The translations under genes were made by a program, and so were the position numbers. Positions 9,832 to 18,244 of a DNA stretch of 35,787 nucleotides are shown in pieces. Below the pieces are notes generated by a model that was not told the DNA's origin, did not search any database, and worked only from the letters and a program-made list of their open reading frames with translations. The first letter of the stretch is position 1. The number at the start of each line of letters is the position of its first letter. This DNA is from Timonella senegalensis JC301 (GTDB taxonomy: Bacteria > Actinomycetota > Actinomycetes > Actinomycetales > Cellulomonadaceae): positions 1-35,787 of the forward strand of contig NZ_HE978642.1 in NCBI RefSeq assembly GCF_000312125.1. Direction: 5' to 3'.

Positions 9832-9902
9832 CAGAGCTGCCACATCGTCAGAACGGATGACCAGAATGCGATACGCCAGTCCCGAGTCGTGGACAGTGGT
9901 CG

Positions 9903-9914
9903 TAAGATGCTTGC
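9903..9914 (+). promoter_or_regulatory. leuB -10 element, leaderless start
   Basis: TAAGAT at 9903-9908 is followed by GCTTGC and the leuB ATG. There is no ribosome binding site. TGGACA at 9890-9895 is too close (7 bp) to be its -35. Confidence 0.65.
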
Positions 9915-10958
9915 ATGACGAAGAACATCGATCTTGCAGTGATCGCAGGCGACGGAATTGGCATTGAGGTTGTGGAGCAGGGCCTGAAGGTTCTGGAATC
10001 CGCACTTGCTAAGTCCGATGTAACGCTTGGGACCACGGACTACAACCTTGGCGCAAAGCGCTGGCACGAGACCGGAGAGACCCTCACCGACGAGGATCTC
10101 GCAGCGATCCGTGCACACGACGCCATTTTGCTCGGCGCAATTGGTGACCCCACGGTCCCATCAGGCGTCCTCGAGCGTGGACTCCTACTCAAGCTCCGCT
10201 TCAGCCTCGACCACTACGTGAACCTCCGCCCAGGAAAGCTCTACCAGGGCGTGAAATCCCCACTCGCAGACCCAGGCGAGATCGACTTCGTGGTTGTCCG
10301 TGAGGGAACCGAAGGTCCATACGTGGGCAACGGTGGCTCGATCCGTACGGGAACCCCACACGAGGTCGCCAACGAGGTCTCCGTCAACACCGCCTTCGGT
10401 GTTGAGCGTGTGGTTCGGGACGCGTTCTCCCGCGCAGCAGCACGTGAGCGCAAGCACCTGACCCTCGTGCACAAGCACAACGTGCTCGTCCACGCCGGAC
10501 ACTTGTGGCGCCGCACTGTGGAACGCCTCAACGAGGAGTTCCCAGAGGTCACCACTGACTACCTGCACGTAGATGCGGCAACCATCTTCTTGACAACGAA
10601 CCCATCGCGTTTCGATGTCATCGTTACCGACAACCTGTTCGGTGACATTCTGACTGACCAAGCCGCCGCAATCACCGGTGGTATTGGCCTGGCGGCGTCG
10701 GCCAACATCAACCCCGACCGCACCGCACCGTCCATGTTTGAGCCAGTGCACGGTTCCGCACCAGACATTGCGGGCCAGGGCAAGGCGGACCCAACGGCAA
10801 CGGTCCTTTCCGTTGCGATGCTCCTCGACCACCTTGGTTACAAGGATGAATCGAAGACCGTTGAGGCTGCTGTAGCTGCTGACCTCGTTGAGCGCGGCAC
10901 CACGGTTCGTTCCACGGCCGAGGTTGGAGAGGACATCGCGGCTCGCGTTCGCGGCTGA
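9915..10958 (+). CDS. leuB: 3-isopropylmalate dehydrogenase
   Basis: LeuB oxidises and decarboxylates 3-isopropylmalate to 2-oxoisocaproate with NAD in leucine synthesis. The 347-residue protein shows the family's GDGIGIEV start, the [20 protein letters not shown] substrate loop, the metal-binding region [15 protein letters not shown], and the NAD signature [18 protein letters not shown]. The actinobacterial form is somewhat shorter than the enterobacterial enzyme, as here. It stands apart from leuA and leuCD, which are not in the window. It has its own leaderless promoter and is followed by a separate promoter for ilvE. Confidence 0.96.
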   Translation: MTKNIDLAVIAGDGIGIEVVEQGLKVLESALAKSDVTLGTTDYNLGAKRWHETGETLTDEDLAAIRAHDAILLGAIGDPTVPSGVLERGLLLKLRFSLDHYVNLRPGKLYQGVKSPLADPGEIDFVVVREGTEGPYVGNGGSIRTGTPHEVANEVSVNTAFGVERVVRDAFSRAAARERKHLTLVHKHNVLVHAGHLWRRTVERLNEEFPEVTTDYLHVDAATIFLTTNPSRFDVIVTDNLFGDILTDQAAAITGGIGLAASANINPDRTAPSMFEPVHGSAPDIAGQGKADPTATVLSVAMLLDHLGYKDESKTVEAAVAADLVERGTTVRSTAEVGEDIAARVRG

Positions 10959-10997
10959 TCGATTCCCCAACGAACTCAAGGCCGCGCACTCGGCTTC

Positions 10998-11051
10998 TAT
11001 AATGAGATCACTGTGCACCGCTGCCGTCTCCCATACACTGGGAGGCGGCAG
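10998..11051 (+). promoter_or_regulatory. ilvE promoter and 5' untranslated hairpin
   Basis: A consensus -10 TATAAT lies at 10998-11003, without a good -35. The transcript would start near 11010 and fold at once into a 13-bp stem (CTGCCGTCTCCCA 11021-11033 with TGGGAGGCGGCAG 11039-11051, one G-U). No T-run follows, so it is not a simple terminator. It may stabilise the mRNA or bind a regulator. Unlike its neighbours, ilvE therefore has a real ~80-nt leader. Confidence 0.55.
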
Positions 11052-11088
11052 TGGTGAATCCAGAGGTCGCCAGGTGAAAGGCCCACAC

Positions 11089-12216
11089 ATGAGCTCCCAG
11101 CTCGAAACTCTTAACTCCTCAATTGATGAGGTTGCTGCGCTCTTTGACGTGCAGCTCAACGATGCCCCCGCTCCAGTAGAAGAGCGCGAGGCGTTGAAGG
11201 CCGCTCCGAAGTTCGGAACTGTCTTCTCCGACCACATGGCCAGGGTTACCTGGAAGGACGGCGAGGGCTGGACCGCCCGCCGCGTGGAAAAGTACGGTCC
11301 GCTTCAGCTCGATCCCGCAGCAGCTGTCCTGCACTACGGTCAGGAAATCTTTGAGGGTCTCAAGGCGTACCGCCACGCCGATGGCTCGGTGTGGTCCTTC
11401 CGCCCGGAAGAGAACGCAAGGCGTTACATCCGCTCCGCACGCCGTCTAGCGCTCCCTGAACTCAGTGTGGATGACTTCATCGGTTCCATCGCGGCGCTCG
11501 TGCGCACCGACATTGAGTGGATCCCCACCGGTGACGAGGCTGCGCTCTACCTGCGTCCATTCATGATCGCCACCGAGGCGTTCCTCGGTGTGCGACCTGC
11601 ACTCGAGGCCGAACACCTCGTCATTGCCTCGCCTGTTGGCCCGTACTTCTCCGGCGGTGTGCACCCCGTGAACATCTGGATCTCCCAGGACTACGCCCGC
11701 GCGAGCCGCGGCGGAACCGGTGAGGCCAAGTGCGGCGGCAACTATGCTGCTTCGCTCCTGCCGCAGATTCAGGCGGCCCGCGAGGGCTTCGATCAGGTGT
11801 GCTTCCTCGACGGTCAGGCTGACCCCGCCATCGAGGAACTCGGCGGCATGAACGTGTTCTTTGTGAAGGCAAACGGGGACATCGTGACCCCTGCCTTGTC
11901 CGGTTCAATCCTGCGCGGTGTTACCCGTTCCTCGATCCTGCAGCTCATCAAGGACCGCGACATCAACGTCACGGAGGAGCACATCACGCTCGCGAGCCTC
12001 AAGGCGATGCTCGAGTCCGGCGAGATCGCCGAGGCGTTCGCCTGCGGCACCGCGGCAGTCATCACCCCGATCGGACGCCTTGCTGACCACGACTTCGACG
12101 TCACGATCAACGGTGGCGAGCCAGGCAAGACCACGATGGACATCCGCGAGGAACTCACGGACATCCAGAACGGCCGCCGCCCAGATCGCCACGGCTGGCT
12201 GACGCGCCTCGCTTAA
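11089..12216 (+). CDS. ilvE: Branched-chain amino acid aminotransferase
   Basis: IlvE transaminates 2-oxo acids of Ile, Leu and Val with glutamate, using PLP. The 375-residue protein belongs to fold-type IV: it has HYGQEIFEGLKAYR near residue 82 and the catalytic Lys214 in GTGEAKCGGNYAAS. The phosphate-binding region includes SGSILRGVTRSSI. I chose ATG 11089 because AGGTGAAAGG lies just upstream; a longer in-frame extension to 10888 overlaps leuB and lacks similarity to the family. It is transcribed from its own promoter after leuB. Confidence 0.96.
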   Translation: MSSQLETLNSSIDEVAALFDVQLNDAPAPVEEREALKAAPKFGTVFSDHMARVTWKDGEGWTARRVEKYGPLQLDPAAAVLHYGQEIFEGLKAYRHADGSVWSFRPEENARRYIRSARRLALPELSVDDFIGSIAALVRTDIEWIPTGDEAALYLRPFMIATEAFLGVRPALEAEHLVIASPVGPYFSGGVHPVNIWISQDYARASRGGTGEAKCGGNYAASLLPQIQAAREGFDQVCFLDGQADPAIEELGGMNVFFVKANGDIVTPALSGSILRGVTRSSILQLIKDRDINVTEEHITLASLKAMLESGEIAEAFACGTAAVITPIGRLADHDFDVTINGGEPGKTTMDIREELTDIQNGRRPDRHGWLTRLA

Positions 12217-12229
12217 ATAGGCTGATAAT

Positions 12230-12267
12230 GGGGCTGGGTCGGGAACTTCTGTTCCTGACCCAGCCCC
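12230..12267. terminator. Terminator-like hairpin after ilvE
   Basis: A 17-bp stem with one mismatch (12230-12246 with 12251-12267, loop TTCT) lies 13 nt after the ilvE stop. It is followed by CCTATTATTGACGATT rather than a T-run; the TGACGAT string resembles the recurring CGACGAT core. Confidence 0.7.
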
Positions 12268-12383
12268 GTCCTATTATTGACGATTCACGCAGCGACCAGC
12301 GACACCTTGCGGGTCCGTCTGCTAATTCTGGGCGAGTAGCGCTGGCCAGTGTCTCTGTATCGTCCAACTATGCGAGACACCCG

Positions 12384-12411
12384 TTGGCCAGAAAGTTGAT
12401 GTGTGTAAGAA
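12384..12411 (+). promoter_or_regulatory. Promoter of the cimA leader
   Basis: TTGGCC at 12384-12389 and TAAGAA(T) at 12406-12412 are 16 bp apart. The leader-peptide ATG at 12420 follows 7-8 nt after the -10 box, so the leader is leaderless or nearly so. Confidence 0.5.
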
Positions 12412-12419
12412 TGTGAGGC

Positions 12420-12452
12420 ATGGCACTGTGGCACGTAATTATTATTGATTAG
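12420..12452 (+). CDS. cimA leader peptide (MALWHVIIID)
   Basis: A 10-codon frame encodes MALWHVIIID, with one Val and three consecutive Ile codons (ATT ATT ATT). It ends 42 nt before an intrinsic terminator that precedes cimA. Because cimA makes the isoleucine precursor, ribosome stalling at Ile codons is the expected sensor. The layout matches the ilvBNC leader in the same window. The frame is short, so its translation is an inference from codon content and position rather than from homology. Confidence 0.75.
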   Translation: MALWHVIIID

Positions 12453-12494
12453 CGCGTATGGACAGCAGCACACCCCGCTGCAACCCAGACGTGC

Positions 12495-12527
12495 AAACCT
12501 CCCTCGCTGTTTTCGGGAGGTTTTTTT
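12495..12527 (+). terminator. cimA attenuator terminator
   Basis: AAACCTCCC at 12495-12503 pairs with GGGAGGTTT at 12515-12523 across a short loop, ending in seven T residues at 12521-12527. It lies between the Ile-rich leader peptide and cimA. The 170 nt from here to the cimA start hold no other recognisable element. Confidence 0.85.
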
Positions 12528-12697
12528 GTTGCTACGGTGCGCCACCTCAGCACAAGGCAGCAAGAGGATCATTACGCAGCAGTTTTGTGGGAGCCGCACA
12601 CAATGCGCCACCCAACGCTAGCTATGACCGCACCACCTCGGCGGATACGAACGGGGGACAATAAAAGTCCCGCACAACTTGGTGAAATGAGAAGGCC

Positions 12698-14284
12698 GTG
12701 AACTTCCACGTTTATGACACAACACTCCGTGACGGAGCGCAGCAGGAAGGTATCAACCTGTCCGTGGCGGACAAGTTGGCTATTGCGCCGCTCCTTGACG
12801 AGCTGGGCGTGGGGTTCATTGAGGGCGGCTGGCCCGGCGCAGTGCCAAAGGACACAGACTTCTTTTCACGCGCGGCCCGTGAACTCAACCTGAAGAACGC
12901 GGTGCTCGCTGCGTTTGGTGCCACGCGCAAGGTTGGAACCAGGGCGAGCGAGGACAAGCAGGTCCTTGCGCTGCTCAACTCGCAGGCGCCCGTGGTCACG
13001 CTCGTGGCCAAGTCTGACATTCGCCACGTGGAACGTGCGCTCAAGACCGACGGTGCGGAAAACCTGGCGATGATCGAGGACACGGTCAAGTTCCTCACCT
13101 CCGAGGGGCGCCGTGTATTCATCGACGCAGAGCACTTCTTTGACGGCTTCCGCTACGACCCCGAGTACTCGCGTTCGGCGGTGCTGACCGCGTTCGAGGC
13201 CGGCGCAGAGGTGGTGTGCCTGTGCGACACCAACGGGGGAATGCTCCCGCAATGGGTCACCGACATTGTGGCGGACATCCGCGAGGCCACCGGTGGAAAC
13301 GGCATCCTCGGCATGCACGCCCACAACGACTCGGGTTGCGCGGTCGCCAACACCCTCGCGGCCATCGACGCGGGCTGCGAGCACTTCCAGGGCACAGTCA
13401 ACGGATATGGCGAGCGCACCGGAAACGTGGACCTCGTGACCACGGTGGCAAACCTAGAACTCAAGTACGGTCGCAAGGTGCTGGCAGGAAACCTCAACGA
13501 CGCCACGATCATCTCGCACGCAATCTCCGAGCTGACCAACATCTCACCGTTCGCTCGCCAGCCGTACGTGGGTGCGAGCGCGTTTGCGCACAAAGCCGGC
13601 CTGCACGCGAGCGCTATCAAGGTGGACGCTGACCTGTACCAGCACACCGACCCAACCCTTGTGGGTAACGACATGCGCATGCTCGTCTCGGACATGGCCG
13701 GGCGTGCGTCCATCGAGCTCAAGGGCAAGGAGCTCGGGTTCGACCTCGAGGGTAAGGCGGATGTCCTGACCGCGATCACCATCCGCATCAAGGAGGCCGA
13801 GGCGCAGGGTTACACGTACGAGGCAGCGGATGCGTCGTTCGAACTCGTTCTCATGGAAGAGGTCATGGGCGAGCGCCCCGAGTACTTCCAGGTGGAGTCG
13901 TGGCGCGCGATCGTCGAGCGCGTGGGCCGCCGCGGGACCGAGGCGCTGGCCGAGGCAACCGTCAAACTGGTGTGTGGCGGGGAACGCCAGATCACCACGG
14001 CGGAGGGAAACGGTCCGGTCAACGCCCTGGACCAGGCTCTGCGCCAGGCGCTCGAGCGGGTATACCCGGAGATCGCTAAGTTCGAACTGATCGACTTCAA
14101 GGTCCGCATCCTCGACCAGGAGCAGGGCACCGACGCAATCACCCGCGTCCTCATTGAATCCACCGACGGCAAGAGCTCGTGGTCCACCGTGGGCGTCGGC
14201 CCCAACATCCTCGAGGCCTCGTGGGAAGCCCTCACGGACTCCGCGATCTACGGCCTGGTACACGCCGGAGTAAAGCCCGTCTAG
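12698..14284 (+). CDS. cimA: (R)-citramalate synthase
   Basis: CimA condenses pyruvate and acetyl-CoA to citramalate, giving 2-oxobutyrate and then isoleucine without threonine deaminase. The 528-residue protein is in the DRE-TIM family: DTTLRDGAQQEG at residues 7-18, HAHNDSGCAVANT with the metal-binding HxH, and NGYGERTGNVDL. Its length, the LeuA-type C-terminal regulatory domain and the start MNFHVYDTTLRDG fit the long citramalate-synthase subfamily rather than LeuA or homocitrate synthase. The start is GTG 12698 with GAGAAGG upstream. An Ile-rich leader and attenuator precede it, matching the pathway assignment. Confidence 0.9.
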   Translation: MNFHVYDTTLRDGAQQEGINLSVADKLAIAPLLDELGVGFIEGGWPGAVPKDTDFFSRAARELNLKNAVLAAFGATRKVGTRASEDKQVLALLNSQAPVVTLVAKSDIRHVERALKTDGAENLAMIEDTVKFLTSEGRRVFIDAEHFFDGFRYDPEYSRSAVLTAFEAGAEVVCLCDTNGGMLPQWVTDIVADIREATGGNGILGMHAHNDSGCAVANTLAAIDAGCEHFQGTVNGYGERTGNVDLVTTVANLELKYGRKVLAGNLNDATIISHAISELTNISPFARQPYVGASAFAHKAGLHASAIKVDADLYQHTDPTLVGNDMRMLVSDMAGRASIELKGKELGFDLEGKADVLTAITIRIKEAEAQGYTYEAADASFELVLMEEVMGERPEYFQVESWRAIVERVGRRGTEALAEATVKLVCGGERQITTAEGNGPVNALDQALRQALERVYPEIAKFELIDFKVRILDQEQGTDAITRVLIESTDGKSSWSTVGVGPNILEASWEALTDSAIYGLVHAGVKPV

Positions 14285-14298
14285 CCCGTAACGACCTG

Positions 14299-14394
14299 AT
14301 TATCGACGATTTCCTCGCCTCCCGTTCCCTCCTCCCAAACCAGCCCCGCTGGGGTGGGGAGGGCTCTGCGGAAGGCGAGGCAATCGTCGTTAAT
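14299..14394. terminator. Long inverted repeat with CGACGAT core after cimA
   Basis: The outer arms ATTATCGACGATTTCCTCGC (14299 on) and GGCGAGGCAATCGTCGTTAA (14374 on) are nearly complementary. Inside, CCCTCC 14327-14332 pairs with GGAGGG 14358-14363 and CCAGC pairs with GCTGG. It is probably a bidirectional-looking terminator or stabilising structure for cimA, and it belongs to the recurring CGACGAT family. Confidence 0.7.
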
Positions 14395-14454
14395 AGGGGC
14401 CGTGAAAGCGGCAAAAAGTGACCCAGCCCATACGGTCCGCGGGCTCGCGCGTAC

Positions 14455-14466
14455 TACCCTTGAGGG
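14455..14466 (+). promoter_or_regulatory. lplA-like gene -10 element, leaderless start
   Basis: TACCCT at 14455-14460, then six bases, then the GTG start at 14467. The start choice rests on this spacing because no ribosome binding site is present. Confidence 0.5.
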
Positions 14467-15516
14467 GTGCGTGCAGAATACAAAGTCCCCGGCGGCAAAC
14501 TGGTCGCGATTGAACTTGATGTGGCTGATGGCAAGCTTGCGAATGTGGCTATCAGCGGCGATTTCTTCCTTGAGCCGGACACGGCCCTGGACATCCTGAA
14601 CAAGGCCATTGATGGCCTTCCGGCCGACTCGACGTTCGGCGATATCCGCAAGGCCGTGGAAGAGGCGATCACGGAGGACATGACGCTCCTCGGGTTCGAT
14701 GCTCGCGCACTCGCCACGGTGACGCGCCGCGCGCTCGGCAAGGCGACCACGTGGGACGACCACACGTTTGACGTCATCCACGACACCCCGGCCCACCCAC
14801 CGATGCAGGTCGCACTCGACCAGGCACAGTCGGAGGCAGTGGAGGCGGGGGAGCGCGGACCGGTTCTGCGCATCTGGGAATGGGCATCGAACGCGGTTAT
14901 CATCGGCTCGTTCCAGTCCTACCGCAATGAGGTGGACGAGGAAGCCGCGGAGCGCCACGACGTGACGGTGGTTCGCCGCATCTCAGGTGGTGGCGCGATG
15001 TTTGTGGAGCCGGGCAACACCATCACGTACTCGCTCATCGTGCCGGCGTCGCTCGTGGACGGTATGACATTCGAGGAGTCCTACAAGTTCCTGGACCAGT
15101 GGGTGCTCGACGCGCTCGCGGACGTGGGCATCAAGGCCGTGTACAAGCCGCTCAACGACATTGCGTCCGAGCAGGGCAAGATCGCTGGGGCCGCACAGAA
15201 GCGCCTAGCGGGCGGAACCGTGCTGCACCACGTGACCATGAGCTACGACATAGACGCCGACAAAATGCTTGACGTTCTGCGCATCGGCCGCGAAAAGCTC
15301 TCGGACAAGGGCATCAAGTCCGCCAAGAAGCGCGTGGACCCGCTGCGCTCGCAGACGGGCATGACCCGCGAGGCCATCATCGAGGCGTTCCTGGACCACT
15401 TCCGTGACCGCTACAAGACCGTTGACTCGGTAGTTTCCGAGGCCGAGCGTCAGCGCGCAGAGGAACTCGTGGAAACCAAGTTCGGCACCGAGGAATGGCT
15501 CAAGCGCGTTCCGTAG
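14467..15516 (+). CDS. lplA: Lipoate-protein ligase A family protein with accessory domain at the N-terminus
   Basis: The enzyme activates lipoate with ATP and attaches it to lipoyl domains of 2-oxoacid dehydrogenases and GcvH. In this 349-residue protein the catalytic LplA core is residues ~95-349, with VVRRISGGGAMFVEPGN (the R-x-SGGG loop) and the lysine loop KIAGAAQKRL. The first ~80 residues (YKVPGGKLVAIELDV...) resemble the small accessory domain normally at the C-terminus of bacterial LplA, so the order is reversed. Whether it prefers lipoate or octanoate cannot be read. It stands alone, with its own leaderless start and strong terminator. Confidence 0.85.
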   Translation: MRAEYKVPGGKLVAIELDVADGKLANVAISGDFFLEPDTALDILNKAIDGLPADSTFGDIRKAVEEAITEDMTLLGFDARALATVTRRALGKATTWDDHTFDVIHDTPAHPPMQVALDQAQSEAVEAGERGPVLRIWEWASNAVIIGSFQSYRNEVDEEAAERHDVTVVRRISGGGAMFVEPGNTITYSLIVPASLVDGMTFEESYKFLDQWVLDALADVGIKAVYKPLNDIASEQGKIAGAAQKRLAGGTVLHHVTMSYDIDADKMLDVLRIGREKLSDKGIKSAKKRVDPLRSQTGMTREAIIEAFLDHFRDRYKTVDSVVSEAERQRAEELVETKFGTEEWLKRVP

Positions 15517-15531
15517 GGCACATAGACAAGG

Positions 15532-15571
15532 CAAGGCGAGGGCCCGTCCGATTGGACGGGCCCTCGCCTTG
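15532..15571. terminator. Terminator after the lipoate ligase gene
   Basis: A perfect 18-bp stem (15532-15549 with 15554-15571, loop GATT) follows 16 nt after the stop. The T-content after it is modest (TTGCTC). It lies between a plus-strand and a minus-strand gene and may serve both. Confidence 0.8.
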
Positions 15572-15691
15572 TTGCTCTCGGGGCCTTTGTTACACGGCGG
15601 GCCGGGGAGTTGGGTGGCGCCACCGCGGCACTGCCGCAGCACCGCAGCCCTCCCGCGGCGCTGCCGCGTGAAGCTCGGGTGAGTCGCGCAG

Positions 15692-16582
15692 CTACTCTGC
15701 GAGCATTTCCTCGATAGCGGAGCGTGGCTCGATCATGACCACGAAATCCACGCGGGTGCCTTCGAACTGGTCCTCACCCTGCTCAAGGCGTGCGCGGGTC
15801 CGGGTTCCTGCGGCTTCCTCGTTCACGGCAACGGTGAGCTGGATGTCGTAGGTGCCGGCGCCCTCTGGGACGACGGCGAGGGTGGCTGGAGCGCTGAGGG
15901 ACCCGAGGGTCGCGGACACCAGGTGAGCTACGTCGGCCTCGGTCTGTGCGTCGGCGCCGTCCTCACCGAGGATGACGATGTCGGCGCGGAGCGCACCATC
16001 GGTCTCGTTCCAGGTAAACACGGCAGGCTCAAGGTCCGCGCGTGGCGCGAGCTTCTCAGTCTGCGCTGGCGCTGCGACGCCCTCTTGCTGCGCGGCTGCC
16101 TGCTGCTCGGCGGCAAGCTTCATGGCCTGCCAGATCGAGAGCTTCTCGCCGTTTGGTCCGTACTTGGGGAGCTCTGGCATTGCCGTACTACCGGAGGACG
16201 ACTTCTCTTCCTTGGCTACGCGTGCAGCCTCAACGGCCTCCGGGTCGGTCTCAACGGAGATCTCCATGGACTTGCCCAGGGACTCGCGCAGGATCTCGAT
16301 GGTGTGCAGGGGCACTTCGCCCAGAACGGTGGCTCCGGTGTTGACCTCGATCTTCACCTTTGCACCGGTGACTCCGGCAGGGATGGAGTGCCCGAACTCG
16401 CCGCGCTGGACTGCTCCGACCGTCGCGATGACGTCGTTGGAGAGCCTGTCGGCGACTTCCGATGGAAGGCCGTTCGAGGCATCAAACGGAATGGAGACCA
16501 CCACGGCCTGATCATCCTGAGACCAGTACTCGGTGGTTCCCTGTGGGACCTCGGCGGTCTTCTTCTTGCGGAACAACCCCAT
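15692..16582 (-). CDS. Uncharacterised acidic protein
   Basis: I do not recognise this 296-residue protein. It begins MGLFRKKKTAE, with a short basic patch, then a folded-looking region (VVVSIPFDASNGLPSEVADRL, then VKIEVNTGATVLGEVPLH) to about residue 115. A low-complexity Ala/Gln/Glu/Ser linker follows, and then a second region (FTWNETDGALRADIVILGEDG...) that ends in EPRSAIEEMLAE. No signal peptide or membrane segment is visible. I set the start at ATG 16582, with GAAAGGATGG upstream; the frame opens further but without similarity-like composition. It is transcribed divergently from the cupin gene; 217 bp separate the two starts. Confidence 0.75.
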   Translation of the reverse strand: MGLFRKKKTAEVPQGTTEYWSQDDQAVVVSIPFDASNGLPSEVADRLSNDVIATVGAVQRGEFGHSIPAGVTGAKVKIEVNTGATVLGEVPLHTIEILRESLGKSMEISVETDPEAVEAARVAKEEKSSSGSTAMPELPKYGPNGEKLSIWQAMKLAAEQQAAAQQEGVAAPAQTEKLAPRADLEPAVFTWNETDGALRADIVILGEDGADAQTEADVAHLVSATLGSLSAPATLAVVPEGAGTYDIQLTVAVNEEAAGTRTRARLEQGEDQFEGTRVDFVVMIEPRSAIEEMLAE

Positions 16583-16799
16583 GGGTGGATCCATCCTTTC
16601 GGCGCAGCGGCGAATGCATGCCATCCGTCGCGTGAACTTGAACTCTCGGGCGCGCTGATTGGTTCCATCCGCGCGTGTGGAGTTAAGGCAACTGCGTCCA
16701 TACTAGTTGCCCAAAGGAGCAGAACACGAAGGCGCTACAGTGGTAGTCAGGCAAGGCCAGTACAACGACGTCCAGCAGCGCCTACAGAGAGGCAAGACA

Positions 16800-17210
16800 G
16801 TGTCTGATTCATCAACTCCGATTCCGCTCCCGCTTGAGCACACCCGCGAGCCACACCCAGGTGGAAAGACGGTGGGCGAGGTGATCGTGCCGGCGAACAG
16901 TCTCGGCCAGATCGCCGAGATCGTGCCGTTCCAGGAGGGACGGGTTGTCCCGCATACCCTGTTTGACGCGCCAGGGGTGCGCTTGATTCACATTGCCCTC
17001 GACCGCGGCACTGCACTCAAAGAACACATGACCCAGTTTCCAATCGTGGTGGAGGTGGTCGAGGGTGAGATCGAGTTCGAGGTGAATGGCAATCGAACGC
17101 AGCTCGGCACTGGTGGACTGATCCACCTCGAGGCCAGCCTCTTGCACGCCGTTCACGCGACCACACGTGCGCGCATCAACATCTACCTAGTGAAGGCAGC
17201 CAAGGGCTGA
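16800..17210 (+). CDS. Small cupin-domain protein
   Basis: The 136-residue protein is a single cupin barrel. Conserved features are the glycine-rich and acidic turns VVEVVEGEIEFEVNG and the late LEASLLHAVHATT, which resembles cupin motif 2 with a histidine; the motif 1 histidine would be His33 or the His in LKEHM. Such proteins bind metals or small ligands or act as isomerases; no substrate can be inferred. The start is taken as GTG 16800, with AGAGAGG upstream. An in-frame start at 16707 has no ribosome site. Function is unknown beyond fold. Confidence 0.75.
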   Translation: MSDSSTPIPLPLEHTREPHPGGKTVGEVIVPANSLGQIAEIVPFQEGRVVPHTLFDAPGVRLIHIALDRGTALKEHMTQFPIVVEVVEGEIEFEVNGNRTQLGTGGLIHLEASLLHAVHATTRARINIYLVKAAKG

Positions 17211-17267
17211 CCCGCGAGCAACTAGATAAAACCTGGTAGTCCTGCACCTCGAGTCCCCGGAAGCGCT

Positions 17268-17279
17268 TAGCATTAGTGC
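17268..17279 (+). promoter_or_regulatory. yccF -10 element, leaderless start
   Basis: TAGCAT at 17268-17273 is followed by six bases (TAGTGC) and the ATG at 17280. Confidence 0.6.
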
Positions 17280-17678
17280 ATGCGCACAATCCTCAACATC
17301 ATCTGGCTCGTGCTGTCAGGCTTCTGGATGGCCCTCGGGTACGCCCTAGCGGGCATCATCTGCTGCATCCTGATCGTGACGATCCCGTTCGGTATCGCCT
17401 CGTTCCGCATGGCCAACTACGCCCTGTGGCCCTTTGGGCGTGTGGTCGTGGACAAGCCCACCGCCGGCGCGTTCTCCCTGATCGGAAACGTGATTTGGCT
17501 GCTCGTAGCCGGGATCTGGCTGGCCATTGGCCACATCACCACGGGCATCGCAATGTGCCTGACGATTATCGGCATCCCCATGGGGATCGCCAGTTTCAAG
17601 ATGGTGCCGGTCTCGCTTATGCCTCTAGGCAAGCAAATTGTGTCCTCGCGGACTGGAGACATCGGGTACGTCCACTGA
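17280..17678 (+). CDS. yccF: YccF-domain inner membrane protein
   Basis: The 132-residue protein is almost wholly hydrophobic. It is built of two similar halves: each has a long hydrophobic stretch ending in IP(F/M)GIASF(R/K)M, at about residues 36-46 and 102-112. This internal duplication is the hallmark of the YccF family, membrane proteins of unknown function. The ATG lies six bases after a -10 box, and a terminator follows the stop by 17 nt, so it is a single-gene unit. The gene name is given by family; no activity is established. Confidence 0.85.
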   Translation: MRTILNIIWLVLSGFWMALGYALAGIICCILIVTIPFGIASFRMANYALWPFGRVVVDKPTAGAFSLIGNVIWLLVAGIWLAIGHITTGIAMCLTIIGIPMGIASFKMVPVSLMPLGKQIVSSRTGDIGYVH

Positions 17679-17695
17679 CGTAACCCAGACACTTT

Positions 17696-17743
17696 ATTAA
17701 CGACGATTGGGCTGGGTTCCAGCTCGATCGTCGTTAATTTTTT
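17696..17743 (+). terminator. yccF terminator containing paired CGACGAT cores
   Basis: ATTAACGACGAT at 17696-17707 pairs exactly with ATCGTCGTTAAT at 17726-17737, with an inner G/C stem, and is followed by six T residues from 17738. It lies between the convergent yccF and ybaK genes, and shows that the CGACGAT motif can form the lower stem of a terminator. Confidence 0.9.
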
Positions 17744-17746
17744 GCC

Positions 17747-18244
17747 CTAGTCCCGCGCGATGGAAGCGGTCTTGGCGCTGGTGATCGCCACGAGGTCGGC
17801 GGGCGCGAGACCGACGTCGAGGCCGCGGCGGCCGCCCGAGACGTAGACGGCGTCGTAAGCGAGCGCGGAGTCGTCGAGGACGGTGGCGTGCTTGGTCTTC
17901 TGTCCCAGCGGCGAGATGCCGCCGACCACGTAGCCCGTGGCGCGCTCGGCGGCGGCCATGTCCGCCATGGCGGCCTTCTTGCCGCCGAGGGCCGAGGCGA
18001 TCGCCTTGAGGTCCAACATCTTGTCCACGGGGACGATACCCACTGCGAGCTTGCCGTCGACCACGACCATCAGGGTCTTGAACACCTGGGGCGCGGCCAC
18101 GCCAATCGCCGCGGCAGCCTCGAGGCCGTAGCCCACCTCGTTGGAGGGATCGTGCTCGTACGGGTGGACGGTGTGAGGCACGCCGGCTTTTTCGAGGGCG
18201 AGGATTGCCTGAGTGCCGTGTGTCTGCTTTGCTTTCTTGGCCAT
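17747..18244 (-). CDS. ybaK: Cys-tRNA(Pro)/Cys-tRNA(Cys) deacylase (YbaK/EbsC)
   Basis: YbaK hydrolyses cysteine mischarged onto tRNA-Pro, a free-standing editing enzyme related to the ProRS insertion domain. The 165-residue protein has the family features TQAILALEKAGVPHTVHPYEHDP, the VFKTLMVVVDGKLAVGIVPVD segment including the conserved lysine of the active site, and the GGISPLGQK turn. The start ATG at 18244 is six bases from TAAAAT on the same strand, so it is read from a leaderless mRNA. It is convergent with yccF and divergent from a GNAT gene. Confidence 0.93.
   Translation of the reverse strand: MAKKAKQTHGTQAILALEKAGVPHTVHPYEHDPSNEVGYGLEAAAAIGVAAPQVFKTLMVVVDGKLAVGIVPVDKMLDLKAIASALGGKKAAMADMAAAERATGYVVGGISPLGQKTKHATVLDDSALAYDAVYVSGGRRGLDVGLAPADLVAITSAKTASIARD

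Noticed and set aside
10185-11237. A 350-codon minus-strand frame spanning leuB and the ilvE promoter
   Set aside because: It covers a conserved gene and a promoter region, and its composition is that of a shadow frame.
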